The notes under the pieces were generated by a model. It did no database searches. It saw nothing but the letters and a program-made list of their open reading frames with translations, and was not told the origin of the DNA. A DNA stretch of 26,208 nucleotides, taken from NCBI GenBank assembly GCA_000437435.1, contig FR899617.1, positions 1 to 26,208 of the forward strand, read 5' to 3'. Position numbers and translations under genes: made by a program. This DNA comes from Clostridium sp. CAG:768. Lineage in GTDB: Bacteria > Cyanobacteriota > Vampirovibrionia > Gastranaerophilales > Gastranaerophilaceae. Shown one piece after another: positions 5,464 through 14,710 of the stretch; position 1 is the stretch's first letter, and every line of letters begins with the position of its first letter.

Positions 5464-8271
5464 CTATTTAATCTTTTTCAAAGAAGAAATAAAGTTATTA
5501 TGCTCAACATCTCCATCAACTTTAGTCAAGAATATTTGACAATCCTTTTCATCAGCATCAATTGGTGGTAATTGAGAAATTTCAGCTGCATAATAATTAC
5601 TATCATTTCTTGAACTTAAAGGAATTCTATTTGCAAGGCTATTCAATGATATGTTTCTCAAGAATCCTGCAAAGCCTTTATTTCTATTACTGAATTTAGT
5701 ATAAATTCTTAATGTCGCATCTCTTGTTTCTAAGTCATATCTACCAATAATAAATGAACTCAATTGTGGAGCTGATGATTTTATCATCATTTTTTCTATA
5801 ACATTATTTTTAATTTGAAGATCTCCATTGATTAAGTCAAAATTACCTTCAGGAACATTAACTAAATCTGAAAAAGTTGATGGACTAATCATTGCTAAAG
5901 GATTTCTAAACAATGCTGCAAATTTTAAAATATATTCAACTAATCCAACTTTTTGAATTGTTCCATTTTTAACCATAAATTTAATAGAACCGTTTAATTT
6001 TAAAGAATCATCAGTATTTAAGGCAATAATACCGCTTGCTTTACCTGTAATCTCTCTTGGTAGAGCTAACAATGTTGTAGCCATTAAATCAGAATTTACA
6101 TCTTTTATACCTAAGACTAAATTATATTTATGTTTTTTCAAATCACAATTAATCTTAGCAGAAGAATGACCTTCAGCGATTTCAAATCTATTTGAATACA
6201 TATTAAATATACTGTTCTTATCTAAAGACAAAGTAGCTTTTACATCAGAGAATTTAATATCTTTATAAGAACCTTTCAAGATATGTAAAACACAATTTTC
6301 AACTATGAAATTTCCAATATCAAAAGTTGGAGTATTATCATCGTCATCTACTGCTTCCCCAGACGGTGTAACATCAAATTTTTCAGATGTAATTGCTTCA
6401 CTTTTTTGATTATTTGCAGATGCAATAAATCTTTCTACATCAACATCATCAATCGTCAAGTTAACATCTTTTACAACTATTGGAAATTTAATTTCATTAA
6501 TTAAACTTCCATTAAAATCGTACTGAGATCTTCTGTAACGACCGTCAGCCACAAGGTTTAAAAGTCCATTTTCAGTATTCATCTCACCATGATTTAAGTA
6601 AATTCTTTGAGAAGGAATTCGAACTTTATCCATAGTAAGTTTACCGTTTAATGACGGATATTTACCGGTATTTACAAATTCCATGTTACCTGCAATGGTA
6701 CCTTTTTTGAACATTTTTTGACCAATTAAAACATTTAAAAATTCACTTGGTAATGGCTTTGGTATTTCAAAACCTAAATTCAAAACATTTGGCACTGGAT
6801 TAGAAAGGTCTATATTACCAGCAATTTTCACAACCGGCTGTATTTTTTTCTTTTTCTGATTCGGCATATTTTCAGGTGCAATATAGTAATCAATTGATTT
6901 TATATTGAATAATGTTCCTTCATAATGCATATCTGCTTTTAACATTCTTCTGTAATTTGCAGGTGTCAATGATGCACCATCAATCAATATATCTTGACCT
7001 GATTTCAAACCAAACAACCAAACCAAATCAATTTTATTATTTATAGCTTTTATATCCAATCTTGTCTTTGTAGAACCACCAACTAAAGTGATTGGAATTC
7101 CTACCATATTAGAAAATTGATTTTTTGCAAAGTCATTAGTTACAACTGCTCTTGTTATTAAATTTGTATCAATAGATTTCAGGTAATCTTTTACAGTACC
7201 TTCCATCTCTATTGCATTCTCTTTTTTATTATTGTAATAACCGACAAAATCTTTTACAACTATATCATTTTTAGTCATAACGATTTTACCTTTTTCAAGC
7301 ATTAATGGAATATTATCGACTGGAATAAGTTTGCAAGATATCCTATTCAAATTAACAACACCGTTTAAATCTTTTTTAGTAAGTTTAATATTAAAATTAA
7401 AATCACCTTTTAAATCTTTGAAAAATGCTAAAGGTTCATTCAGATTATTTTCAATAATATTTGAATCAATAAGTTCTAAAACATCAGAAACTAAAATTTT
7501 ATCTGTAAATATTTCGATATAAGAATTTTTCTTTCTTGCAGCATAACCATTAAAATAAATTTTTGAATTATTAACAGTAAGCATACATTTTTCAATATAT
7601 AAAGCTTTATTTTTTATAAATACAGAATTCCTATCTGCAATATTTATATGTAAATTCTTACCTAATTTTCTGATATCAGATGTGATATTAAAATGAACAT
7701 ATCTAAAATCTTTCTTTGAATTATCTATTTCAATATCATCTGCTTTCAATGATACATAAGTATTTGGTTCAACTTTATACAAGAACAATGATTTTTTTAC
7801 ATATAAAAGAGAATCAAAAAAGTCTAAATTCCATTCACTTTTTTGTTGTTCTTTCTTTTCTTGTTGCTTTGGAGCTAAAGCCATAAGATTATTTATATCA
7901 GCAAAAATATAATCTGCTCCTAATTTTTTAATAATTATATTTTTATCCATAATTTCTTTAAAAGAAATTGTGGTATCAAAATTATCAACAGATAAAAGCA
8001 ATACATTTTTATTATTATGTAAATTTAATTCATCTACTTTAAATGATATAACAGGTGACAATTCTGTTTTCAAAACAGGATTTTTAATATCTAATTTTAA
8101 TCCGGCATACTTATTAAGTGATTTTTCAACAAAATTTATCACATGTTCATTTGATACTGCATAAGGCAATACTTTTAAATAAATTACAAATGGAGATGCT
8201 GCTAATACAGAAGCTAACACAACCAATGAAATAACAATTTTTGTTCTTTTCTTTAAATTCAAATTAATCAT
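5464..8271 (-). CDS. AsmA-like envelope protein (935 aa)
   Basis: A short basic N-terminus and one membrane helix (about 11-33) are followed by some 900 residues rich in beta strands, ending with an AsmA-type C-terminal region in which a long stretch compares self-similar strands (about 760-890, including GKASGIIALNTDDSLKLNGS and NGDLQIKNNVIEKMMIKSS). This layout is that of AsmA/TamB/YhdP-type proteins: anchored in the inner membrane and spanning the periplasm, they are thought to carry phospholipids between membranes. The presence of one supports a cell with an outer membrane. The ATG at 8271 has a TG-T-TATAAT extended -10 (8281-8289, minus strand) ending 9 nt upstream, so the leader would be only 1-3 nt; the TAGG next to the ATG is too close to serve as a normal ribosome site. 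Divergent from the WG-repeat gene. Confidence 0.82.
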   Translation of the reverse strand: MINLNLKKRTKIVISLVVLASVLAASPFVIYLKVLPYAVSNEHVINFVEKSLNKYAGLKLDIKNPVLKTELSPVISFKVDELNLHNNKNVLLLSVDNFDTTISFKEIMDKNIIIKKLGADYIFADINNLMALAPKQQEKKEQQKSEWNLDFFDSLLYVKKSLFLYKVEPNTYVSLKADDIEIDNSKKDFRYVHFNITSDIRKLGKNLHINIADRNSVFIKNKALYIEKCMLTVNNSKIYFNGYAARKKNSYIEIFTDKILVSDVLELIDSNIIENNLNEPLAFFKDLKGDFNFNIKLTKKDLNGVVNLNRISCKLIPVDNIPLMLEKGKIVMTKNDIVVKDFVGYYNNKKENAIEMEGTVKDYLKSIDTNLITRAVVTNDFAKNQFSNMVGIPITLVGGSTKTRLDIKAINNKIDLVWLFGLKSGQDILIDGASLTPANYRRMLKADMHYEGTLFNIKSIDYYIAPENMPNQKKKKIQPVVKIAGNIDLSNPVPNVLNLGFEIPKPLPSEFLNVLIGQKMFKKGTIAGNMEFVNTGKYPSLNGKLTMDKVRIPSQRIYLNHGEMNTENGLLNLVADGRYRRSQYDFNGSLINEIKFPIVVKDVNLTIDDVDVERFIASANNQKSEAITSEKFDVTPSGEAVDDDDNTPTFDIGNFIVENCVLHILKGSYKDIKFSDVKATLSLDKNSIFNMYSNRFEIAEGHSSAKINCDLKKHKYNLVLGIKDVNSDLMATTLLALPREITGKASGIIALNTDDSLKLNGSIKFMVKNGTIQKVGLVEYILKFAALFRNPLAMISPSTFSDLVNVPEGNFDLINGDLQIKNNVIEKMMIKSSAPQLSSFIIGRYDLETRDATLRIYTKFSNRNKGFAGFLRNISLNSLANRIPLSSRNDSNYYAAEISQLPPIDADEKDCQIFLTKVDGDVEHNNFISSLKKIK

Positions 8272-8280
8272 CCTACAAAA

Positions 8281-8310
8281 ATTATAACATGAATTATTTT
8301 ATGTTATTAT
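8281..8310. promoter_or_regulatory. Back-to-back extended -10 promoters for the AsmA-like and WG-repeat genes
   Basis: Minus strand: TG-T-TATAAT (8281-8289) toward the AsmA-like gene. Plus strand: TG-T-TATTAT (8302-8310) toward the WG-repeat gene. Only 12 bp separate the two elements, so each polymerase footprint would cover the other -10. Neither has a good -35. Confidence 0.65.
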
Positions 8311-8316
8311 TTAATT

Positions 8317-9243
8317 ATGAAGAAATTTTTTGTATTTATATTTTTATTTCTAATTTTATGCAGTAATGCTTACGCATCAGAAACTAATACTAACAATAAT
8401 ACGAATACTTTAACAAATACTCTATCAATGAGTGATTTAACAGTATTTAGTAATGAAAAGAATTTATTCGGACTTAAAGATAAATCTGATAATATAATTG
8501 TCGAACCTCAGTATAAAAAACTAATCAGACTCGGCAATTCTTCATGGATTATTCAAAAGAAAAATAAATACGGACTAATTGATAATTATGGGAATTATTT
8601 AATTGAGCCAAAATATAAACACGTTGACAGAATTTTAGGAAAATACTTGAAAATTGGGAATGACAATGATTATGCCATTTACAATGAAAAAGGAGAAATA
8701 ATTTTACCACCTGAATATTCTTCAATTCAAATTCTTTTTGGTGGTTTATTTTTAACAAAACAAAATTATAAATACGGATTAGCTGATCAAAACGGTAGAA
8801 TTATATTAAGTAATGTATTTGATGATATTTACATGCCAAAACCTAATATTATGAGAATTCAATATAACGGTCAATGGTATGAGATTGAACAAATTGCAGG
8901 ATCAGAATTTACTTTGCCTGAAGATATTACAAGTATAAAAACAAACAGCAATTTTAAAGTAACAGAATTTATAAAAGACCCTGTTACAGCTTCCGGGTAT
9001 TCTGCTCTTACATTTACAGATTATTTCTTAAAAATATTCTCATCAATATCACCATCACATGAAGAAACAATTGATGAATTAATGCTTTCTCAAGGTGCAG
9101 AAACAGTTAATATTTTCATAAAATTCACATGGCTTCCAATGTATCCTGTGACATTTGCAAAAAAATATTACCACAATTTAAGAACTCCAAATAACGGACC
9201 TTTGAATGATGTAAGAAATGAATTAAAACAAAAAATGTTATAA
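8317..9243 (+). CDS. Secreted WG-repeat protein (308 aa)
   Basis: A clear signal peptide (about 1-21, FLFLILCSNAYA then SE) precedes an Asn/Thr-rich linker. Residues about 48-185 hold four or so WG (KWG) repeats: LFGLKDKSDNIIVEPQYKK, KYGLIDNYGNYLIEPKYKH, YAIYNEKGEIILPPEYSS, KYGLADQNGRIILSNVFDD. The typical W-G is mostly F-G or Y-G here. Such repeats form beta-rich, often surface or periplasmic, binding modules. The last 100 residues form a different domain (FTDYFLKIFSSISPSHEE onward) that I do not recognise. The ATG at 8317 is exactly 6 nt after a TGTTATTAT extended -10 and has no Shine-Dalgarno, so a leaderless mRNA is expected. Its stop lies 1 nt from the stop of the convergent arsR gene. 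Confidence 0.82.
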   Translation: MKKFFVFIFLFLILCSNAYASETNTNNNTNTLTNTLSMSDLTVFSNEKNLFGLKDKSDNIIVEPQYKKLIRLGNSSWIIQKKNKYGLIDNYGNYLIEPKYKHVDRILGKYLKIGNDNDYAIYNEKGEIILPPEYSSIQILFGGLFLTKQNYKYGLADQNGRIILSNVFDDIYMPKPNIMRIQYNGQWYEIEQIAGSEFTLPEDITSIKTNSNFKVTEFIKDPVTASGYSALTFTDYFLKIFSSISPSHEETIDELMLSQGAETVNIFIKFTWLPMYPVTFAKKYYHNLRTPNNGPLNDVRNELKQKML

Positions 9244-9244
9244 T

Positions 9245-9595
9245 TTATTCTTTCACATGTTCTAATGCCATTTCAAGAATAACTTTCACGTGATGATCAT
9301 TCAATGCGTAATAAACATTTTTTCCACGCTTTTCTGATTTCACAAGTTTTGCAGTTCGCAATATTTTTAATTGATGAGAAACAGCTGATTTTGTCATATC
9401 TAATAATACAGCAAGGTCATTCACACACATTTCAGCTTCTTCTAAAGCCCATAACAACCTTATTCTTGTACTATCACCCATTACCTTAAAAAAATCAGAC
9501 AAATCATATAACTTCCTGACATCAGGCATATCAGGCATTACTTTTTTTACAATATCAGGATTTATTGCTTCACAATCACTCTTTTTAACTTCCAT
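9245..9595 (-). CDS. ArsR/SmtB-family zinc-sensing repressor (116 aa)
   Basis: A winged helix with VNDLAVLLDMTKSAVSHQLKILR (58-80) as DNA-reading region and KRGKNVYYAL wing. The C-terminal helix carries Asp100, His102, His113 and Glu116, spaced exactly as the alpha5 metal site of SmtB and CzrA (D-x-H, then H-x-x-E 13 and 16 residues after the Asp), which binds Zn(II). The alpha3 CxC motif of cadmium sensors is reduced to one Cys (C57-V-N). A zinc sensor is therefore most likely. The frame is open 36 bp further, but Met at 9595 is exactly 6 nt after a perfect TATAAT (9602-9607), so translation should start there on a leaderless message. It is divergent from the Zn/Cd ATPase gene, with an operator-like site in each promoter. 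Confidence 0.9.
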   Translation of the reverse strand: MEVKKSDCEAINPDIVKKVMPDMPDVRKLYDLSDFFKVMGDSTRIRLLWALEEAEMCVNDLAVLLDMTKSAVSHQLKILRTAKLVKSEKRGKNVYYALNDHHVKVILEMALEHVKE

Positions 9596-9601
9596 AAACA
9601 T

Positions 9602-9631
9602 ATTATAGTTTAACAGTTGTTCAATTGTCAA
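9602..9631 (-). promoter_or_regulatory. arsR promoter and operator
   Basis: Minus strand TTGACA (9626-9631), 18-bp spacer, TATAAT (9602-9607), 6 nt, ATG. The spacer holds, in plus-strand reading, TTTAACAGTTGTTCAAT (9609-9625), close to the operator in the ATPase promoter. Repression of its own gene is expected. Confidence 0.82.
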
Positions 9632-9659
9632 ATTTTCTTAACAATTATACTTTTTAGGA

Positions 9660-9689
9660 TTGACAATTGAATAGTTGTTCAATTATAAT
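9660..9689 (+). promoter_or_regulatory. Promoter and SmtB-type operator of the Zn/Cd ATPase gene
   Basis: TTGACA (9660-9665), 18-bp spacer, TATAAT (9684-9689). The spacer contains ATTGAATAGTTGTTCAAT (9666-9683) with arms ATTGAA/TTCAAT, matching the TGAAnAnnTnTTCA core of operators bound by SmtB/CzrA/CadC proteins. Confidence 0.85.
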
Positions 9690-9711
9690 ATTGATATATG
9701 AGGTTAATTAT

Positions 9712-11577
9712 ATGTGCGAACATCATCACCACCACGGACATTCAATCAACGGTAAACTGCAAATAATTAAAATTGGGCTATCAATAGCAATATTTTTAAT
9801 TGCAGTATTAATGAATGCTTCAGAAAATATCAGATTTATATTTTTTCTGATTGCATATTTAATATCAGGTGGAGATGTTCTTTTAAAAGCGATTAAAAAC
9901 ATTATAAAAGGACAAGTTTTTGATGAAAATTTCTTAATGGGACTTGCAACATTTGGAGCATTCGCAATAAAAGAATACCCAGAAGCTGTAATGGTAATGA
10001 TTTTATATCAGATAGGAGAATTTTTACAGGACAAAGCTGTTGAAAAATCTAGAAAATCTATTTCTGAATTAATGAATATCAGACCGGATTACGCAAATTT
10101 AGAAACAGAAAATGGAATTATCAAAAAAAATCCTACAGATATAAAAATCGGCAGTATTATCATTGTAAAAGCAGGTGAAAAAATTCCTCTAGACGGAAAA
10201 GTCATTGAAGGAGAAGCATCTGTCGATACATCAGCACTGACTGGAGAATCTGTTCCACGAAGATTAAAAACTGGCGATAAGGCAATAAGTGGCTGTATTA
10301 ATCAAAATGGGCTGCTTAGAATTAAAGTTGCAAAAGAGTTCAAAGAATCAACTGTATCAAAAATTCTTGAACTTGTAGAACATGCTAGTTCTAAAAAAGC
10401 AAAAACCGAGAATTTTATTACAAAATTTGCTAAATATTACACTCCTGCAGTAGTCTTAGGTGCTATATTTCTAGCTTTATTACCTCCTATAATTTTACAT
10501 TCAGGATTTCAAATATGGTTTCAAAGAGCTCTTACATTTTTGGTAATCTCTTGTCCATGTGCTTTAGTGATATCAGTTCCTTTAGGATTTTTTGCAGGTA
10601 TAGGCGGAGCATCAAAAAATGGAATTCTAATAAAAGGTGCTTGCTATATTGAAACTTTAGCAAATACAGAAACAGTCGTTTTTGATAAAACAGGAACCTT
10701 GACTAAAGGTACATTTAAAGTCACTCAAATTAATCCAATCAACACAACTAAAGAAGAGTTACTTAAATATACAACTCTTGCAGAAAGTTATTCTAACCAC
10801 CCTATTGCAATTTCACTAAAAAAAGAATTTTCTACCCCGCTTGATACATCACTTGTTAAAGACGTAGAAGAAATTGCAGGTAATGGCATTAAAGCAATAG
10901 TAAATGGAGAAGAAATTCTCACAGGCAATTCAAAATTGATGGAATTATATGGAATTGAATACCAGCCTGAAAAAGTCTCAGGAACAATTTTATACACAGC
11001 AAAAAACAAAAAATATATAGGATATATAGTAATTTCAGATGAATTAAAAGAAGATACTGAAAAAGCTATAAAAAACCTAAAAGAAATTCTAAAAGATACC
11101 GTAATGCTAACAGGAGATTCATATCTTGCAGCAGAAAATATTGCAGAAAAAATAGGAATAAATAAATTCTATGCAGAATTATTACCTGATAAAAAAGTCG
11201 AAAAACTTGAAGAATTAATTAATAGCAAGAATAAAAATAAAAGCGTTATATTTGTAGGAGACGGAATTAATGATGCTCCTGTAATTACAAGAGCAGATGC
11301 CGGAATTGCGATGGGAGGATTAGGTTCAGATGCTGCAATCGAAGCTGCCGATGCAGTAATTATGGACGACAACCCTAATAAAATATATAAAACAATACTC
11401 ATTGCAAGAAAAACAATGAGTATCGTAAAACAAAATATAGTATTTGCTCTAGGAGTAAAAGCTCTGTTTTTAATACTTGGAGCAATGGGATTTGTCACAA
11501 TGTGGGGAGCAGTATTTGCTGACACTGGAGTTGCATTGCTTGCGGTATTAAATTCATTACGAGCACTAAGAGCTTAG
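9712..11577 (+). CDS. P1B-type Zn/Cd-exporting ATPase (621 aa)
   Basis: All P-type ATPase signatures are present: TGES (177-180), the transport-site CPC (281-283) in helix 6, DKTGT with phosphorylated Asp325, SNHP (361-364, the P1B H-P motif), TGD (467-469) and GDGINDAP (516-523). Lys583 (VKALFL) and Asp604 (ADTG) match the conserved residues of the Zn/Cd/Pb (P1B-2) group such as ZntA/CadA/ZiaA. There is no N-terminal HMA domain; instead the protein begins MCEHHHHHGHS, a short His-rich metal tail. The start at 9712 is preferred to the ATG at 9667 because GAGG (9700-9703) lies 8 nt before it and 9667 falls within the promoter. It acts in the inner membrane to export metal. Control by the divergent ArsR zinc sensor is strongly suggested by the operator in its promoter. 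Confidence 0.92.
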   Translation: MCEHHHHHGHSINGKLQIIKIGLSIAIFLIAVLMNASENIRFIFFLIAYLISGGDVLLKAIKNIIKGQVFDENFLMGLATFGAFAIKEYPEAVMVMILYQIGEFLQDKAVEKSRKSISELMNIRPDYANLETENGIIKKNPTDIKIGSIIIVKAGEKIPLDGKVIEGEASVDTSALTGESVPRRLKTGDKAISGCINQNGLLRIKVAKEFKESTVSKILELVEHASSKKAKTENFITKFAKYYTPAVVLGAIFLALLPPIILHSGFQIWFQRALTFLVISCPCALVISVPLGFFAGIGGASKNGILIKGACYIETLANTETVVFDKTGTLTKGTFKVTQINPINTTKEELLKYTTLAESYSNHPIAISLKKEFSTPLDTSLVKDVEEIAGNGIKAIVNGEEILTGNSKLMELYGIEYQPEKVSGTILYTAKNKKYIGYIVISDELKEDTEKAIKNLKEILKDTVMLTGDSYLAAENIAEKIGINKFYAELLPDKKVEKLEELINSKNKNKSVIFVGDGINDAPVITRADAGIAMGGLGSDAAIEAADAVIMDDNPNKIYKTILIARKTMSIVKQNIVFALGVKALFLILGAMGFVTMWGAVFADTGVALLAVLNSLRALRA

Positions 11578-12206
11578 TGGATAAAATTAGTCCAAATTCT
11601 TTCTTCTTCAGTTGGATAATTAATCCCAGATTTTTTACCGGCATCAATACATTTTAAAAGCCAAGCCATATTATTGCCTAAAGTACGCATAACCTGCAAA
11701 CCTTCCAAATCTTTTTTCACATCATCAGTACAATTTTGACCGCCATGCACCATAGGCCAATAATTTGAAGATACAACAGGCATTTGATTTATTGTAAAAT
11801 GCTTAATTATAGAATCTAAAGAAGCTGTAGTTCCTGCTCTTCTTGCAGATGCTATTGCTGCTGCAGGTTTGAATTTTAAATTTGCACCACCAGCGTAAAA
11901 TAATCTATCCATAAATGATAAAAGTCTTCCGCTAGGATGTGCATAATAAACAGGAGAACCAAAAATAAAGCCGTCAGCATCTTTTGCTTTTTCAATTGAT
12001 TCATTTACCATATCATCTTTAAATACGCATTGACCACCAACTTTTCTACAAGCCCCACAACCAATGCAATCACGAATAGGACCTTTTCCAATTTGAATAA
12101 TTTCAGAATCAATTCCATTATTTTCTAATACATCTGCAATTTCTTTTAACGCTGTATAAGTGCATCCGTGTTCATTAGAACTACCATTAAATAATAAAAC
12201 TTTCAT
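11574..12206 (-). CDS. Second iron-sulfur flavoprotein, NADPH-dependent FMN reductase family (210 aa)
   Basis: VLLFNGSSNEHGCTYTAL (3-20) is the flavodoxin-like FMN loop. A cysteine cluster C47-x2-C50-x2-C53-x6-C60 could hold an iron-sulfur cluster, and GFIFGSPVYYAHPSGRLLSFMDR matches the second flavin segment. It belongs to the same broad family as the protein at 3770-4312 but is clearly a different member, 30 residues longer, with a longer C-terminus (VKKDLEGLQVMRTLGNNMAWLLKCI). AGGAG sits about 8 nt before the ATG. The stop overlaps the stop of the convergent metal ATPase gene by 4 bp. A weak minus-strand TATGAT (12249-12254) overlaps the galM -10, so the two divergent genes may share a control region. 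Electron acceptor unknown. Confidence 0.88.
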   Translation of the reverse strand: MKVLLFNGSSNEHGCTYTALKEIADVLENNGIDSEIIQIGKGPIRDCIGCGACRKVGGQCVFKDDMVNESIEKAKDADGFIFGSPVYYAHPSGRLLSFMDRLFYAGGANLKFKPAAAIASARRAGTTASLDSIIKHFTINQMPVVSSNYWPMVHGGQNCTDDVKKDLEGLQVMRTLGNNMAWLLKCIDAGKKSGINYPTEEERIWTNFIH

Positions 12207-12244
12207 ATATTTTCTCCTAAAATTTCCTCAAAATACAATTCTTA

Positions 12245-12259
12245 TGTTATCATAAAATC
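12245..12259 (+). promoter_or_regulatory. Extended -10 promoter of galM, leaderless geometry
   Basis: TG-T-TATCAT (12245-12253), 6 nt, then the ATG at 12260, with no ribosome site. The core ATGTTAT-x-AT is nearly identical to the WG-repeat promoter. A minus-strand TATGAT overlaps it at 12249-12254. Confidence 0.65.
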
Positions 12260-13249
12260 ATGATTTTAAAGAATAATTATTTAGAAGTAGAAATTTCAGA
12301 ATTCGGTGCATCCATAATATCAATAAAAACTCCTAACAACAAAGGGGAAGTTGTTGATGTTGTTCTTGGTTACGATGACATTGAAAAATATAAAAGACAA
12401 ACAAAATACATAGGTGCAACAGTCGGAAGATGCTGTAACAGAATAAAAAACGGTTTAATAGAAATTGACGGTACAAAATATCAATTAAACTGCAATGACG
12501 GTAAAAATCATCTTCATGGCGGGGATATAGGTTTTGATAAAAAAATATGGAATTCAAAAGAAATTGAAAACGGTGTAGAATTAAATTACATATCAGAAGA
12601 CGGAGAAGAAAACTACCCAGGACAACTTGATGTAAAAGTAACATATACTTTAAAAGAAAATTCACTGGTTATTAATTATAAAGCAACAACAAATAAAACC
12701 ACCATATGTAACCTTACAAATCATACTTACTTTAACCTTAACGGTTATGGAAATATCTTGCAACACCAAGTACAAATTCTTGCAGACTATTTCACAGAAA
12801 ACAATCAAGAATCTATTCCAACAGGAAAAATTATACCAGTTGAAAACACTCCGATGGATTTTAGAAATCCACAGTATATTGAAAAAGATATTAATAATGA
12901 ATATTATCAAATTCAATATGCAAAAGGTTTTGATAACAACTGGGTGCTAAATAATTATAATGGTGAAATTAGAAAAATCGCAACTGCATATAGTGAATTA
13001 AGCGGGATTGAACTTGAAGTATCAACAGATTTACCTGGACTTCAATTCTATAGCGGTAATTTTCTTGATGGTGCTGAAAATGGAAAAAATAATATTCCAA
13101 TAAAAAATCATTCAGGACTTTGTTTGGAATGCCAATATTTCCCTGACGCATTTAATCACAAAAACTTCCCCCAACCAGTTTTAAGGGTGGGAGAAGTTTA
13201 CAACAAAACTATTGAATACAAATTTAATGTTAAACCCCAATTTCTTTAA
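12260..13249 (+). CDS. galM: Aldose 1-epimerase (mutarotase), 329 aa
   Basis: GalM interconverts alpha and beta anomers of galactose or glucose so that galactokinase gets the alpha form. Conserved parts: GRCCNRI (56-62) with the sugar-binding N-R pair, HLHGGDIGFDKKIW (84-97) with the substrate His86, LTNHTYFNLNG (152-162) with catalytic acid His155, GFDNNW (223-228) with Asp225, and LCLECQYFPDA (287-297) with catalytic base Glu290. Length is normal. It begins at 12260, 6 nt after a TGTTATCAT extended -10, with no Shine-Dalgarno. Its end overlaps by 20 bp the end of the convergent sugar porter gene, inside a galactose gene group. Confidence 0.93.
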   Translation: MILKNNYLEVEISEFGASIISIKTPNNKGEVVDVVLGYDDIEKYKRQTKYIGATVGRCCNRIKNGLIEIDGTKYQLNCNDGKNHLHGGDIGFDKKIWNSKEIENGVELNYISEDGEENYPGQLDVKVTYTLKENSLVINYKATTNKTTICNLTNHTYFNLNGYGNILQHQVQILADYFTENNQESIPTGKIIPVENTPMDFRNPQYIEKDINNEYYQIQYAKGFDNNWVLNNYNGEIRKIATAYSELSGIELEVSTDLPGLQFYSGNFLDGAENGKNNIPIKNHSGLCLECQYFPDAFNHKNFPQPVLRVGEVYNKTIEYKFNVKPQFL

Positions 13250-14642
13250 GAGGTTTACCATCCATTAAGTTTTTCTCAATATTTTCAAGAGAAATACCTT
13301 TAGTTTCAGGTATTAATAATATTGTCAATACTATAAATAACAAGTTCAATGCTGTATAAATCCAGAATGTAACTGCAATACCAAATGTATTAATCAATGT
13401 AAGGAATGTAGCACCAATAATCATGTTTACAATCCAGTTTGTAGTAGTAGAACAAGCTACACCAAAATCTCTGCTTTTCAATGGTTGAATTTCTGAACAC
13501 AAAATCCAAATAACAGGACCCGCACTCATTGCAAAACTTGTAATAAAGAATAAAGTCATTACAATCGCAGAAATAGAAATCCATAACGCACTAAATCCTG
13601 CATTTATCATATATAGGCACAAACCTAATAAGAATGAACCCATTGCCATGCCAGCAAAACCGATTTTCAAAATAGGTTTTCTACCTTGTTTATCAACAGT
13701 TCTCATCGCTATTAATGTTGCAAGAGAGTTTGTCAAACCACAAATTACAGTTGCTATCATTTGTTGTTCAGTATTTGCAAATCCTGCATGTTTAAATATT
13801 TGAGGTGCATAATACAAAATTACATTCATACCTGTAAATTGTTGCATTGCCTGCAATAACATCCCAAGATATACTGCACGACGAACATTTTTATTAGCTC
13901 TGAATAGTCCCCAACCTTCCTGTTTAACTTTCAAGCTTTCACGAATTTCTGATAACTCTCCATCAGCTTTCGCATCAGTAGTAGATAGCATTCTTAAAAT
14001 ATCTTTTGCTTTTTCAAAATGGCCTTTAGATGCTAACCATCTAGGACTATCCGGTAATCCAAATACAGATACCATCAACAATAATGCTGGAATACTTATA
14101 ACTCCTAACATTAATCTCCAATGTCCACCGTAACTAAATATAGTATCAGAAATAAATGCAACAAGAATACCTATTGTTACCATCATTTGATACATTGAAA
14201 TAAGTTTTCCTCTATCTTCCTTTTCAGACATTTCAGAAAGATACAAAGGAGCTACATAAGATGCTATACCGACAGCAAAACCAAGCATAACTCTAGAAAT
14301 TAATAACGTTACAACGTTCGGAGCACAAGCACAACCGATTGATCCTAATACAAACAATGCTGCTCCAGACATCAAACTCTTTTTTCTACCCAATTTGAAA
14401 GAAATCCAACCGGTAGACATTGCACCAAGTGCGGCACCTAACATCATTGTGCTTACAACCCATTCTTGCAAACGGCTTGTTAATTCGAAATGTGTAGAAA
14501 TAAAAGGCAAAGCTCCTGATATTACACCAATATCAAGACCAAATAAAAGCCCTGCCATTCCGGCTGCAAAAGAGATAAAAACCTTCATGCGTTTAGCTTT
14601 TTTAACTCTGCCCTCATCGCAAGTGTTAATACAATCTTCCAT
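13230..14642 (-). CDS. MFS sugar porter, GalP/XylE-like (470 aa)
   Basis: A 12-helix sugar porter. Family motifs: GLLFGLDIGVISGALPFI in helix 1, GWISFKLGRKKSL (loop 2-3), PLYLSEMSEKEDRGKL (end of helix 4), PDSPRWL (central loop), QQFTGMNVILYYAPQIF (helix 7), DKQGRKP (loop 8-9), and PETKGISLENIE near the C-terminus. It should import a hexose with protons across the inner membrane; galactose is inferred from the neighbours only. The start is placed at 14642 (MEDCINTCDEG) since AGGAG (minus strand, 14651-14655) lies 8 nt upstream; the frame is open 66 bp further but without a ribosome site. It is divergent from galK, and the shared control region is nearly symmetric. Confidence 0.92.
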   Translation of the reverse strand: MEDCINTCDEGRVKKAKRMKVFISFAAGMAGLLFGLDIGVISGALPFISTHFELTSRLQEWVVSTMMLGAALGAMSTGWISFKLGRKKSLMSGAALFVLGSIGCACAPNVVTLLISRVMLGFAVGIASYVAPLYLSEMSEKEDRGKLISMYQMMVTIGILVAFISDTIFSYGGHWRLMLGVISIPALLLMVSVFGLPDSPRWLASKGHFEKAKDILRMLSTTDAKADGELSEIRESLKVKQEGWGLFRANKNVRRAVYLGMLLQAMQQFTGMNVILYYAPQIFKHAGFANTEQQMIATVICGLTNSLATLIAMRTVDKQGRKPILKIGFAGMAMGSFLLGLCLYMINAGFSALWISISAIVMTLFFITSFAMSAGPVIWILCSEIQPLKSRDFGVACSTTTNWIVNMIIGATFLTLINTFGIAVTFWIYTALNLLFIVLTILLIPETKGISLENIEKNLMDGKPLKEIGV

Positions 14643-14710
14643 ACTAAAATCTCCTAAATAATAATTTATATATACCCAATTTTTTAAAATTTTATCATAT
14701 TTTTTCATAT

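Noticed and set aside
9667..9711. Earlier ATG for the Zn/Cd ATPase (9667)
   Set aside because: It falls inside the operator/promoter and has no ribosome site; the ATG at 9712 follows GAGG at normal distance and starts the His-rich tail.
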